From Cervus elaphus (lineage: Eukaryota; Chordata; Mammalia; Artiodactyla; Cervidae): a stretch of DNA of 64,000 bases. Position numbers and translations under genes: made by a program. Below, one piece after another: positions 11,873-21,674 of this stretch (positions are counted from its first letter, which is position 1; the number at the start of each line of letters is the position of its first letter). Location: contig NC_057818.1 in assembly GCF_910594005.1 (NCBI RefSeq), positions 59,284,001 through 59,348,000 of the forward strand, written 5' to 3'. Below the pieces are notes generated by a model. The model had not been told where the DNA came from. It ran no database searches and saw only the letters and a program-made list of their open reading frames with translations.

Positions 11873-12598
11873 AAACCACCACTTAGAAACACAGTGAGCC
11901 GTAAGGATGCAGCAGACAACATAAGGAATATGGTCAGCAAACCACCACTTAGAAACACAGTAAGCCATAAGGATGCAGCAGACAACATAAGGAATATGGT
12001 CAGCAAACCACCACTTAGAAACACAGTAAGCCGTAAGGATGCAGCAGACAACATAAGGAATATGGTCAGCAAACCACCACTTAGAAACACAGTAAGCCGT
12101 AAGGATGCAGCAGACAACATAAGGAATATGGTCAGCAAACCACCACTTAGAAACACAGTAAGCCGTAAGGATGCAACAGACAACATAAGGAATATGGTCA
12201 GCAAACCACCACTTAGAAACACTGTAAGCCGTAAGGATGCAGCAGGCAATATAAGGAATGTGGTCAGCAAACCACCACTTAGAAACACTGTAAGCCATAA
12301 GGATGCAGCAGGCAACATAAGGAATGTGGTCAGCAAACCACCACTTAGAAACACAGTGAGCCGTAAGGATGCAGCAGACAACATAAGGAATATGGTCAGC
12401 AAACCACCACTTAGAAACACAGTGAGCCGTAAGGATGCAGCAGACAACATAAGGAATATGGTCAGCAAACCACCACTTAGAAACACAGTAAGCCATAAGG
12501 ATGCAACAGACAACATAAGGAATATGGTCAGCAAACCACCACTTAGAAACACTGTAAGCCATAAGGATGCAACAGACAACATAAGGAATGTGGTCAAT
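11873..12598 (+). repeat. 66-bp minisatellite, 11 units
   Basis: Eleven head-to-tail 66-bp units beginning AAACCACCACTTAGAAACAC. The unit is exactly 22 codons and stop-free in several frames, so one plus frame and two minus frames stay open for about 280 codons. Changes are few: CGT/CAT, GCA/ACA, GAC/GGC and ATG/GTG. Units 6 and 7 share two of them, indicating local unit copying. No start context, splice sites or domain suggests a real protein. Confidence 0.95.
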
Positions 12599-12749
12599 GA
12601 GATCGTAATAACTTTGTGTTGGGACAAGTGGTTACTAGACTTACCGTGGTGATCAATTCATAATGTATGCAAATGTCAAATCACTATGTAGTTTACCTGA
12701 AACTAATACAATATTGTACATCAATGTTATTTCAATAAAAATTAAAGAG

Positions 12750-13440
12750 CCCTTAAAATATTGACCCAACATGCAAATAACTGCCATCAAGAAAAAGACT
12801 AGTATTACTTAAAGAAATACAAGACCATGTCATCAACCACATAAAATTGACAATGTCCAGCAATCAGTGAAAAATTACTAGACATAAAGAAGTAGGAACA
12901 TATGACACTTAATGAAAGAAAAATTACTCAATGATTCAGGGTTAGACATGACAGAGGAAACAGATCTAGCAGACAGATACATTAAAGCATTTATTACAAA
13001 TATGATCCATATACTCAAGGACATAAAGGAAAACATTAACACAATAAAAGAGAAATATGAGATTAAAAACTAAGGAAATGAACCTCTGGCGATGAAAATA
13101 AATGATCTGAGGTAAGAATTTCGCTGAATGAGACTAAGAGCTGATTCAACATTGTGGAAGAATAATCAGTAAACTTGAAGATATAGAACAGATCCTATTC
13201 AAACTGAAGAGTATAGAGAAAAAAGACTAGAAATGGTGAACAGATGCTCAGGGCCGATAGTGTGATAGTATTGGGCAATACCACATATGTAAACTTGGAG
13301 ATGCAGAGGAGAATAGGAGAATAGAGACAGGAAGACTAGAAATATATACATATACATATATATATAAAAGACTAGAAATATATATATATAATAAAAATAT
13401 ATATGTAAACATTGACTTCAATTTCACAAATTTGATCACA
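12750..13440 (+). repeat. A-rich degraded LINE-like sequence and AT repeat
   Basis: A-rich, L1/HAL1-like wording (AAAAAGACTAG, CATATACTCAAGGACATAAAGG) with many stops. A (TA)n-rich segment lies at 13340-13405 and a short CA/CATA tract near 13508-13530. Confidence 0.5.
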
Positions 13441-13564
13441 AGTATAAAATTTCAGATTCAAGATACTTAACACACTCCAAGTAGGATAATCTCTGTCTCC
13501 TTCTCACTCACACACACATACATACACATTTACACATCAAGGCACATATTAATTTAATTATTTA

Positions 13565-13690
13565 ATTTATTTTTAAACCATGACTCATGGCTTGTGGGAT
13601 CTTAGTTCCCCAACTAGGGATTGAACCCATGCTCTTGGCAATGAAAGTGGGGAGTCCTAACCACTGGACAGCCAGATGATTCCCTTAATC
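13565..13690 (-). mobile_element. tRNA-derived SINE fragment (CHR-like)
   Basis: Reverse complement of a tRNA-type head: GGATCTTAGTTCCC, GGGATTGAACCC, CCTAACCACTGGACAG. Confidence 0.7.
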
Positions 13691-14005
13691 AAATTTTTTA
13701 AACCCAGTGAAAAAGAGAAAATGTTAAAACCAGCCAGAGAAAGATATAAACTACAAAGAAAGATGAAAGTAACAGAATTCTCATAAGAAACTAAGCAAGC
13801 CAAAATAATTTGAACAACAGAAAAGAGGAAAATTTAACCTAGAATTCCTAATACAATAAAAGTACCTTTCCAAAACTGACGTAAGTGAAAACTTTTCCAG
13901 GTAAACAATGGCTGAAAAAATTCATTACCAACACACCTACACTAAAAAAATATAGGAAAAGACTTTCAGGTAAAAGGAAAATGATACTATAGAGAAAATA
14001 CTTGG

Positions 14006-14218
14006 TTTTTGTTTAGTTGCTAAATCGTGTCTGATTCTTTTGTGATCCCATGAACTGTAGCCCGCCAGGCTCCTCTGTCCATGGGGATTCTTCAGGCAAG
14101 AATACTGGAGTGGGTTGCCATTTCCTTCTCCAGAGCCTCTTCCTGACCCAGGAATTGAACCCACATCTCCTGCATCGGCAGGCGGATTCTTTTCCACTGA
14201 GCCAGCTGGGAAGCCCAG
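14006..14218 (-). mobile_element. Bov-tA SINE
   Basis: Full-length minus unit ending in CTGGGAAGCCC. Confidence 0.9.
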
Positions 14219-14734
14219 AGGAACTATGTTCTTGTCTTAAATTCCAAATAAATCTGAGAAACGAGGCAGGGTTATCTTAAAGCGAAAGGGCAGCTTTGTC
14301 GTTCACAAGGTTCGCAAACCAGGGATAAGAAGCCTTTGGCTGTAACCAAAAGTATGTTCCTTGGAGGTGAAGGGGTGAGGGACTTCGAAAAACACAAACC
14401 ACAGAAGCAACAGGAGGGGATTTGCCAAAAGAGACTGGATGGACCAGTCTGGATGGCCCTGGCAGACGGACCCCAAGTTCTTGCTGGCTGACCTGTAGTT
14501 TCCGATGACGGCTGTCATCAGAGCATGTCCTGAGCGGTTTCTCAAGTGGGAATCTTAGCACAAGCAGAAATTCTTACAGTTTTTGTTTGTGGTTTTTCTA
14601 AGAACACAGTGTACGTGACTGAACCCTATGTCTGTCATGACTGCCTGGCTCCAGTTTATTTGGGGTCCCTGGGAGCCACAGTGGGTCCATTTTCCATGTT
14701 CCCTCCACAGGGAAAGCCTCTAATGTTTACTCCT
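14219..14734. other. Unclassified sequence between SINEs
   Basis: No exon or known repeat recognised. Confidence 0.45.
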
Positions 14735-14962
14735 CCTTGTGTCAAAGTCTTAGTGGCTCAATCCTGTCCAACTGTTTGCGACCCCATGGACTGTAGCCCG
14801 CCAGGCTCCTCTGTCCATGGCACTCTCCAGGCAAAAATACTGCAGTGGGTTGCTATTCTCTTCTCCAGGGGACCTGCCTGGCCCAGGAATTGAACCCACG
14901 TCTCCTGCGTCTCCTGTATTGGCAGGCGGATTCCTTACCACTGAGCCACCTGGGAAGCCCCC
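14735..14962 (-). mobile_element. Bov-tA SINE
   Basis: Full unit ending in CACCTGGGAAGCCC. Confidence 0.9.
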
Positions 14963-15069
14963 TTAGGGGATGTTGTTTTTCCAATAAAAGAATGAAGAGC
15001 AACTGAAATGATTCACATATATGCCTAAACATAAAATAGTTAATTTTTCTAATTAAAAAAAAAATCTCC

Positions 15070-15180
15070 TTTGGGACTTCCTTCATGGGCCAGTGGTTAA
15101 GAGTTCACCCTCCAATGCATGGGGTGTGGGTTGGATCCCTGGTCAGTAAGCTGAGATCTCACTTGCCTTACGGCCAAAAA
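15070..15180 (+). mobile_element. CHR-type SINE head
   Basis: GGGACTTCCTTCATGGGCCA tRNA-like head only; the body is missing. Confidence 0.7.
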
Positions 15181-15197
15181 TCAGAAAACAGGAACAA

Positions 15198-15412
15198 GGG
15201 GGCTTCCCTGGTGGCTACGTGGTAAAGAACCTGTCTGCCAATGCAGGAGACCCTGGTTCAATCCTTGGATTGGGAAGATCCCCTGGAGGAGGGAATGGCT
15301 ACCCACTCCAGTATTCTTGCCTGGGAAATCCCATGGACAGAGGAGCCTGGTGGGCCCACGTGATTGCAAAGAGTTGGACATGACTGAGCAACTACACTTT
15401 CGCACATTATAT
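15198..15412 (+). mobile_element. Bov-tA SINE
   Basis: Complete plus unit downstream of the SIGLEC14-like gene. Confidence 0.9.
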
Positions 15413-15788
15413 TTTTACAGGTTGCATTATGTGCATATCAAAACCACTCCAAGGTAAGCACACAGAAGAAAAACTATTACATGTGGCACAGTTCAATTTT
15501 GTAATAAGAACATCTGTTTCCTCCTTGCCCTCCCAACCGTTCCTGTAGAATGATCAGGAAGACACTTGGAGACCAGATGTGATGAGATGTTATTCCTGGG
15601 TAGGACTTGGGCCAGGTCTTCTAGCACCTCCTTGTCCACAGACTTCTGGAGCACCCCCAGGAAGGACCAGGCTTAGTCACACCTCCTAGCCCTACTCCCC
15701 TGTGTCCTTCTGAACCCGTAAGGGAAACACAGATCAGAAATAAGAGGTCAGTTTGTTGGTTTCTTCACCAAATGTGTTGGAGTCAGTT
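15413..15788 (-). other. Probable 3'UTR and downstream flank of the SIGLEC14-like gene
   Basis: Follows the predicted stop at 15789-15791. No AATAAA on the minus strand was noticed, so the transcript end is not defined. Confidence 0.45.
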
Positions 15789-18700
15789 TCACGGAGGGTT
15801 TGCTCTGGAAAGGACAAGACAGAAGGCCACAGGAGGGGTCCCTTCCCCCCTCCCCCCAATGCAGGGACACCTTGAAAGTGCTTCTCACCTGGTGTAGTAG
15901 ATCCAGAAGAGGCCACAGGTAAGGAGGGAACCAGCCCCCACCAGGGCCCCCCTCAGCAGGGTGAGGACCAGGGGCCAGGAGCCATGACTCTCTCCAAAGT
16001 CTTGGGGGCAGAAAGAGGAGACACCTGCAGGAGGAAGGCAGAGGCGAGGTGTGAGTTCACACCTTAGCCCCGCTTACGGCCCCAGCTCCGAAAGACAGCA
16101 TCCGGACGTCCCTGGTGGTTCGGTGGTTAGGAATCCGCCTGCCAATACAGGGGACACCCATTCCATTCCTGGTTTGGGAAGATCCCACTTGCTGCAAAGC
16201 AACTACGCCCATGTGCCACAACTACTGCGCCCAAGCGCCTAGAGCCTGTGCTCCGCAACTAGAGAACCCACCGCAATAAGAGGCCCGAACAAAGCAACCA
16301 GAGAAAGATCTTACGCAGCAGTGAAAACCCAGCGCAGCCAGAAAGCAAAGAACTGGGGGATTGTTGCTTATACTCACCCAGTACCACTAGGTCTAAGGAC
16401 ACGCGGTCGGAGCCGCTCAGGTGCTGAGCTTTGCAGGTGACCGCTCCTCCATCCCCTAAGACCACCTGGGGCAGCTCTAGGACCGCAGGATCCAAAGGCT
16501 GGGAGGGGCTCAAGGTCGGGCTCCCCCGGGCCCAGCTTACATTGGCGGGGGGGTTGCTGTCGACGACACAGACCAGGCGCAGGGACTGACCCTCCCGGAC
16601 TCGCAGGGAGGTGGCATTGCCCAGGATCTCGGGGACTGGGGACTCAGAGAGAGCAGGAAGGGCAGGGCTGAGAGGCCCTCCCCCTCACCCCCGCCCTTCC
16701 TCCCAGATATAGGACAGTGGCTCTGAGATTTCATCACCGGCAAGGGCAAGTAGGGGTGAGGTCGGGGCGGGGGAAGGAGAGGCAATTCAGTGAACCCAGG
16801 ACACAAGGATGGATGTTAGAAGAAGAGTTGGCTGTATCTCAACCTGGGAGATAATATCCCAGGAGGTGGCCTCTGATGTGTGAGCATGTGCCGGGCATGG
16901 ACACTTGTGGGTCTGGCCACATGTAGGCCTGCACACAGGTGATGAAAGAGAAGGGGGACACAGAGGGAAGGAGGAGGGTCAGCTCTGGGCCTGCAGACAC
17001 CCCTCTGTGGCCCCAATTATGGCAGGCTGGACAAGGCTCAGCTGGAGGCTGACAGGCCAGAGGGGAGGCTGCTCCAAGTCCAGGTGAGAGAGAGAATGCA
17101 GGCCTGAGCTGAGGCTGTGGTCGTGGAGGTGGAGGAAGGGAGGACATGAGGCATTTTCAGGAAGTCAAGCTTGCAAACTAAGTCTTGGGGGAGGGTTGAG
17201 TGAGACACAGTCCAAAGGAATTTCTGAGATGCAGACTCTGATTACTCAGATCGGAGGGTCCTGACCAAGAGGAAGTGGAGGACACTCAGGACAGAGATTT
17301 GTGAGGGCCTTCAGTGCGGAGGCTAGAAAACTCCAGGGTGAATGAACTTGACCTTGCCCTCCTGAAGAAATGGGCAGGAAGCTGGTATTAGCGTGTGTTA
17401 GTCACCCAGTCATGTCTGACTCTTTGAAACTCCATGGACTGTAGCCCGCCAGGCTCCTCTGCCCATGCAAGTCTCCAGGTGAGAATACTGGAGTGGGTAG
17501 CCACTCTCTTCTCCAGAGGATCTTCCTGACCCAGGGATCGAACCTTGGTCTCCTGTATTGCAGGTGGATTCTTTACCATCTGAGCCACCACGGAAGACCA
17601 GGAGCCTGGTACCCAGCTTGGGAACTCAGTCTGCTCCGGGGAGGTGGAGATGGCACAGTCAGAAAGAGACAGAGAATCAGGGAAAGGATGGCATGGCAAA
17701 GTGAGGGGTGAGGAGAGGTGGGAAGAGAGGGAACAAGGGGAGATGACAGTGAATAGTCACCTAGGAGTCCACAGTGGCCCCAGAGAGAGTCCTGCCAAGG
17801 GACAGAGTGGGGGGCAGGGGAGGGGAGACATAGGAGCCAAGAGGGGTGAGTGGTCAGGGGCCTGATTCTGTTCAGTCTTCACAGCATCCCCCCATCTGAC
17901 CTCCATGCTGCCCAGGGACCTCACACCTGTGCTGTTTTCCCAGAAGACCCGAATATCCAGGTTCTGTGGGGCGTCTGGAAGAAAAAGGAATAAAAATCCT
18001 GCTGCATTGTAATGGGGGGTCAGGAGTAAGGGGTGAGGCAGAAGTCTCCGTGTCTTCATCCCAGCTTTTCTCCAAGAAGAGTCCCCGAGTTTCCCACCAA
18101 GAACCCTGCCTCTCCCTCCCCTGGGGGAGGACCACATCCGGGACCCAGGCTCTTGGGCCCCCACTCACAGGACACATTGAGCCTGATGGTCACCTCTGTG
18201 CTCACACCAGCTCCGGGGAAGGTTACGCGACACGTGAGGTTGGTGCCGTGGTCCTGAGGCCTCGGGGTGAGGATGAGCACTGAGGAGTGGGGACTCTCAG
18301 GGTGCAGGGAGGTGAGGGCGACCCCAGTCCAGGAGAAGGTGGGGGGCGTCCCCCTGTCACAGGCCCATGGCACTGCACAGGTGAAGTTGGTGGGGCGGCC
18401 GGATGCTAGGGTCCCCTGGACGTGGATGTCAGGTGTGTCTGCCAGAGCTGGATAGAGCAGACCCAGGACTGGAGCGGGGACCCCTGTGTGCCCCTCAGAG
18501 CATCTGTTCCCCAGCATCCTGTATCCCTGGGTCCCCCCTCCCCAGGATGAGAAGACAGGGTTCCCCTCCCACCCTGCCCTGGGGACCCTCAGGACTCCTG
18601 TATGTGTGTCCTCCCCTTGACCCCATCCTTACCCATCACACGAACGGAGAGCAGATTCAATGCATAACTATATCTCACAGTAGGCCCTCTCTCCAACCTA

Positions 18701-19116
18701 AAGATGTATGTCCCCGTGTCCCTCCTCTGAGCATCTCTGATGTCCAGGGAGCAGTTGTAGGCCCGGGGGTCTCCAACGAGGAGGAATTGGCCCTGGGCCT
18801 CACTGACCACCGCATGTTCTGGGTTGTTTGTGGCCACTGCCGGAACTCCATGGGAATCTACCCTTTTCTGGAACCAGTAGCCGTGAGCTGGGCCAGAGTC
18901 GTTCCAGCCTTCCCGGGGATAGGTGACGGAGCAGGGCAAGTGGACACACAGGCCCTCCTGCACTGACACGGACGGCTGCGCGTCCAGCCAGTATCTCGGA
19001 TTCTGAGCCAGGGACCCTGCGGGGAATCGAGGGTCAGCCGAGCCCCGCCCCGCCCACCCCCGCCCCGCCGTCCACTCACCCGCCCACAGCAGCGGCAGCA
19101 GCAGCAGCGGCAGCAT
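15789..19116 (-). CDS. SIGLEC14: SIGLEC14-like activating Siglec (V, C2, C2, membrane segment with Arg)
   Basis: Sialic-acid receptor of the leukocyte surface, predicted to signal through an ITAM adaptor (DAP12 in human SIGLEC14). Exons on the minus strand: 19080-19116 (signal, starts MLPLLLLPLL), 18633-19016 (V-set), 18169-18447 (C2-set), 17927-17974 (48-nt linker, APQNLDIRVFWENSTG), 16378-16635 (C2-set), 15889-16024 (stalk and membrane) and 15789-15804 (tail). All have AG/GT and join in frame to 385 residues. The V-set keeps GLCVHLPC and the sialic-acid Arg in YIFRLERG. The membrane exon reads PLVLTLLRGALVGAG then LFWIYYTR, with Arg inside the hydrophobic run as in human SIGLEC14. The tail ends a few residues later with no ITIM. 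A second possible acceptor 2 nt on would give a somewhat longer tail, also ITIM-free. The V-set differs greatly from the neighbouring SIGLEC5. Confidence 0.9.
16108..16352 (+). mobile_element. CHR-type SINE in SIGLEC14-like intron
   Basis: Head CCCTGGTGGTTCGGTGG, body with GTGCTCCGCAACTAGAG; antisense to the gene and ending only about 25 bp from the second C2 exon. Confidence 0.85.
16640..17392. other. SIGLEC14-like intron sequence
   Basis: No exon, splice-paired open frame or known repeat recognised between the second C2 exon and the SINE at 17393. Confidence 0.5.
17393..17602 (-). mobile_element. Bov-tA SINE in SIGLEC14-like intron
   Basis: Same strand as the gene; lies between the second C2 exon and the linker exon. 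Confidence 0.9.
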
Positions 19117-19119
19117 GTC

Positions 19120-20094
19120 TGAGCCGGAGGGTGTCTGGGCGTCCTGTGTGTGAAAAGAGAAGGGGAAGGCGAGAGGGAGGTAGGGCTGTGGGGAGACCCG
19201 TGGGAAGCCGGGGAGGAGCACGAGACTCTTCACAGAAGAGGAACTTCTCCTCCTCCTCCTCCTCCACAAACAGCGGACAGGACACCCCTGGGCCCAGAGA
19301 CCCAGAGACCTGCCCAGAGAGGAGCAGACACGCAGGGGACCCCTGTCCTGACCCCCATCTGGGGCTCATCCCTCCAGCACCAGAGCTTGGACCTGTGAGG
19401 ACTCTGAGGGCTGGGACTCAGGCGGCCTCCTAAGGTTCTCCCATCCGAGCTCCGCTGTCTACACCAGGGCCCTGCTCAACTCTTCTCTGGACCCAGAGAG
19501 TCACAGCCTCACGGAGACCCTCGGGTGGTCATTCCTGCGAGATGTCAGGCTCTTTATGGTCTGTGGGAGCGTCTGGAGCAGAAGACAAGAAGGGACTCCT
19601 GAGTGGAGTGGAGGCAGCAGCCCACCACCCATTCACGCATCCCCCCACTGGTGAGCATCTCTGGGTGGTGACCTGAAGGCCAGAAGGGATCCGACTCACC
19701 TGGTCCCCGCCCGAGAGATGCCCCCCGCCCGGGGCCCTCACTTCCTCCCCAGACACACAGAGCTGCCGGCTCTAGAGCTTTGTCGCTTGTGAGACTGCCA
19801 TGAGTCCTGGCAGCATGCTGGGGTTTTTTTAAGTGAGTATGATTTCTCTCACTCCAATAAAAAACTAACTCTTTTCCGACAGAGAAGCTTGAAACTGTCA
19901 ACAACAAATCCTTATTCCTCTTTGTCCCATCTCCTGGCCTCCCCAGTTCTAGTTTTCTGTCTTTAGGAAATTGACACCTTTGGTACCTCGTAGATGTGGA
20001 ATAATATACCATTTGGCTTTCTGTGACTGGGTTATTGAAGGTACCATAATGTCCCTAGAGTTCATCCACCTGGTGGCATGTGTCAGAGATTCCC
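19120..20094. other. SIGLEC14-like 5' flank with a doubtful linker-exon remnant
   Basis: Near 19548-19575 the minus strand shows an acceptor TGCTCCAG followed by ACGCTCCCACAGACC, close to the start of Siglec linker exons (ACGCCCCACAGAACC). It lacks the 48-nt length and the donor. It could be a dead exon or chance; otherwise no gene is visible. Confidence 0.3.
19233..19247 (-). promoter_or_regulatory. Candidate ETS/PU.1-type element upstream of SIGLEC14-like gene
   Basis: CAGAAGAGGAACTTC, with the GAGGAA core typical of ETS/PU.1 sites. It is identical to the 15-mer upstream of the SIGLEC8-like gene and lies 118 bp from the start codon. A (CTC)n tract follows at 19244-19266. Function is inferred from conservation of word and position only. 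Confidence 0.45.
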
Positions 20095-20355
20095 TCCTGG
20101 ATTTCCCTGGTGGCTCAGTGGTTTAGAATCCGCCTGACAATGCAGGGGACATGGGTTCGATCCTCGGCCAGGAAGCATCCTACATGCTGGAAAGCACCTA
20201 AGCCCGTGCCACACAATTACCTGCCTGCCTGCCCTGGAAACTGGGCCACACAAGGACAAAAGCTACAACAATGAGAAATCCATACACCACAACTAGACTG
20301 AAACCCTAGCTGGCTGCAACCAGACAAAGCCACGTGCAGCAACAAAGACCCAGCA
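20095..20355 (+). mobile_element. CHR-type SINE
   Basis: Head TTTCCCTGGTGGCTCAGTGG with CHR body ending near AACAAAGACCCAGCAGAG. Confidence 0.8.
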
Positions 20356-20917
20356 GAGGTAGAAATGAATAGACAGTCCTTCCTTTTCCAGGCCGAATAA
20401 TTGCCCATGGTTTTGTTGATCTGTTCATCGGCTGAGGGGCACTTGGATTGCTTCCGTTGTCTGGCTGTTGTGAACACACTACCAGAAACACGAGTGTGCT
20501 AATGTCTCCAAGAGTCCATCCTCTCAATCTCCTTGGAGATAGTCAGAGGTGGAATGGCTGGATCATGCTAATAATATATTTAATTTCCGAGGAAGTACCA
20601 TTATCTTACCATCTCACTGACTTGCTGCCCCCCTGACTTAACCGCGGCTGTGATCAACTTACACTAACTATATGTTTGAAGGTGTTTATCTTGGACCCCT
20701 CTCCTGATCTCTAGACATTCCTGTCCAGCTCTCTCCCTGGCATCACAGTTGCATACCTAAGGGCTTCGCAGGAAAAACACGGCATTTCAAAGTCCTACTC
20801 TCTGAAGCCCTCCACGTAACACAACTCCATCTACCCAATTGTTCAGGAGAAACATTTCAACATCATCTTAGCTCCTCTTTTTCCCTCACTTACCACCTCC
20901 ACTAAAAAATTTCAGGT

Positions 20918-21085
20918 ACTTCCCTGGTGGTGCAGTGGCTAAACTCCCTGATCCCTAGACTGGGGGTCTGGGTTCGATACCCCAGTCAGGGAGCTAGATC
21001 CCACGGGCTACAACTAAGAGTCACATGCTGTCCCTGAAGATCCCACATGCAACTAAGACCTGGCTGGGCAAATATATAAATAAAG
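20918..21085 (+). mobile_element. CHR-type SINE, shortened
   Basis: CTTCCCTGGTGGTGCAGTGG head, CACATGC/AACTAAGACCTGGC body and AAATAAATAAAG tail. Confidence 0.75.
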
Positions 21086-21232
21086 ATTTTTAAAGAGAAA
21101 AGAAATTGGATCACAATTGATCTAAATATACACTCCCTGTCTACATGATCTCCCTGGGCCATCGAAGCATTACTTCCTGCCTGGGGTGCCCAGCACTCTT
21201 GCCACAGCTCTTTCTTGCTGCCCTGGATCTTT

Positions 21233-21443
21233 CTGGGGTCTCCTGGTGGTTCAGAAAGTAAAGAATCCACTTGCAATGCAGGAGACCTGGGTTCGCTCCC
21301 TGGGTGGGGGAGATCCCCTGGAGAAGGGAGCGGCACCCCGCTCCAGTATTCTTGCCTGGAGATTCCTTATGGACAGAGGGGCATGGCAGGCTACAGTCCA
21401 CGGGGTCAAAAAGAGCTGGACACGACTGAGAGGCTAACACTTT
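21233..21443 (+). mobile_element. Bov-tA SINE
   Basis: Complete plus unit to CACGACTGAGAGGCTAACACT. Confidence 0.9.
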
Positions 21444-21674
21444 AGGGCTGATTCTGTTGTAACAGCCATTGGGATTCTGCTCCTTTCCTTGTGTGATTTT
21501 CCTCCAAACATGTCAGCAGCTGATGTGGACTAATTTTATTTTTCATATATTTTTAAAAGTTTTGGTCCACATAATGACAGCCCGTGATGACAGAAGTGCT
21601 CCTCATTCCCTTTATTTCAGTAAAATATTCATAGAATAAAAATTATTTTTAAGACTGCATAGGGGACACTTTGG

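Larger units (their letters stand above)
10565..12745 (+). mobile_element. Old L1 (ORF2 end plus 3'UTR) with SINE and minisatellite inside
   Basis: Carries L1 ORF2 wording, e.g. GGACATGAGTAGACATTTTTCC and CACCTCACACCTGTCAGAATAG, and the 3'UTR motifs GTGGTGATCAATTCATAAT and ACCTGAAACTAATACAATATTG before AATAAAAATTAAA. A Bov-tA splits it at 11461-11672, and the 66-bp array occupies 11873-12598 of the 3'UTR. Confidence 0.85.

Noticed and set aside
11873..12598. CRISPR-like regular repeat
   Set aside because: Units are contiguous with no unique spacers, in a mammalian L1.
11723..12652. Three open frames of about 280 codons, one plus and two minus, apparently encoding repeat proteins
   Set aside because: All are products of the 66-bp minisatellite lacking stops; no start context, splice sites or domains, and the array lies in an L1 3'UTR.
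19548..19600. Extra Siglec linker exon
   Set aside because: The acceptor and first 15 bases fit, but length and donor do not; kept only as a doubtful note.
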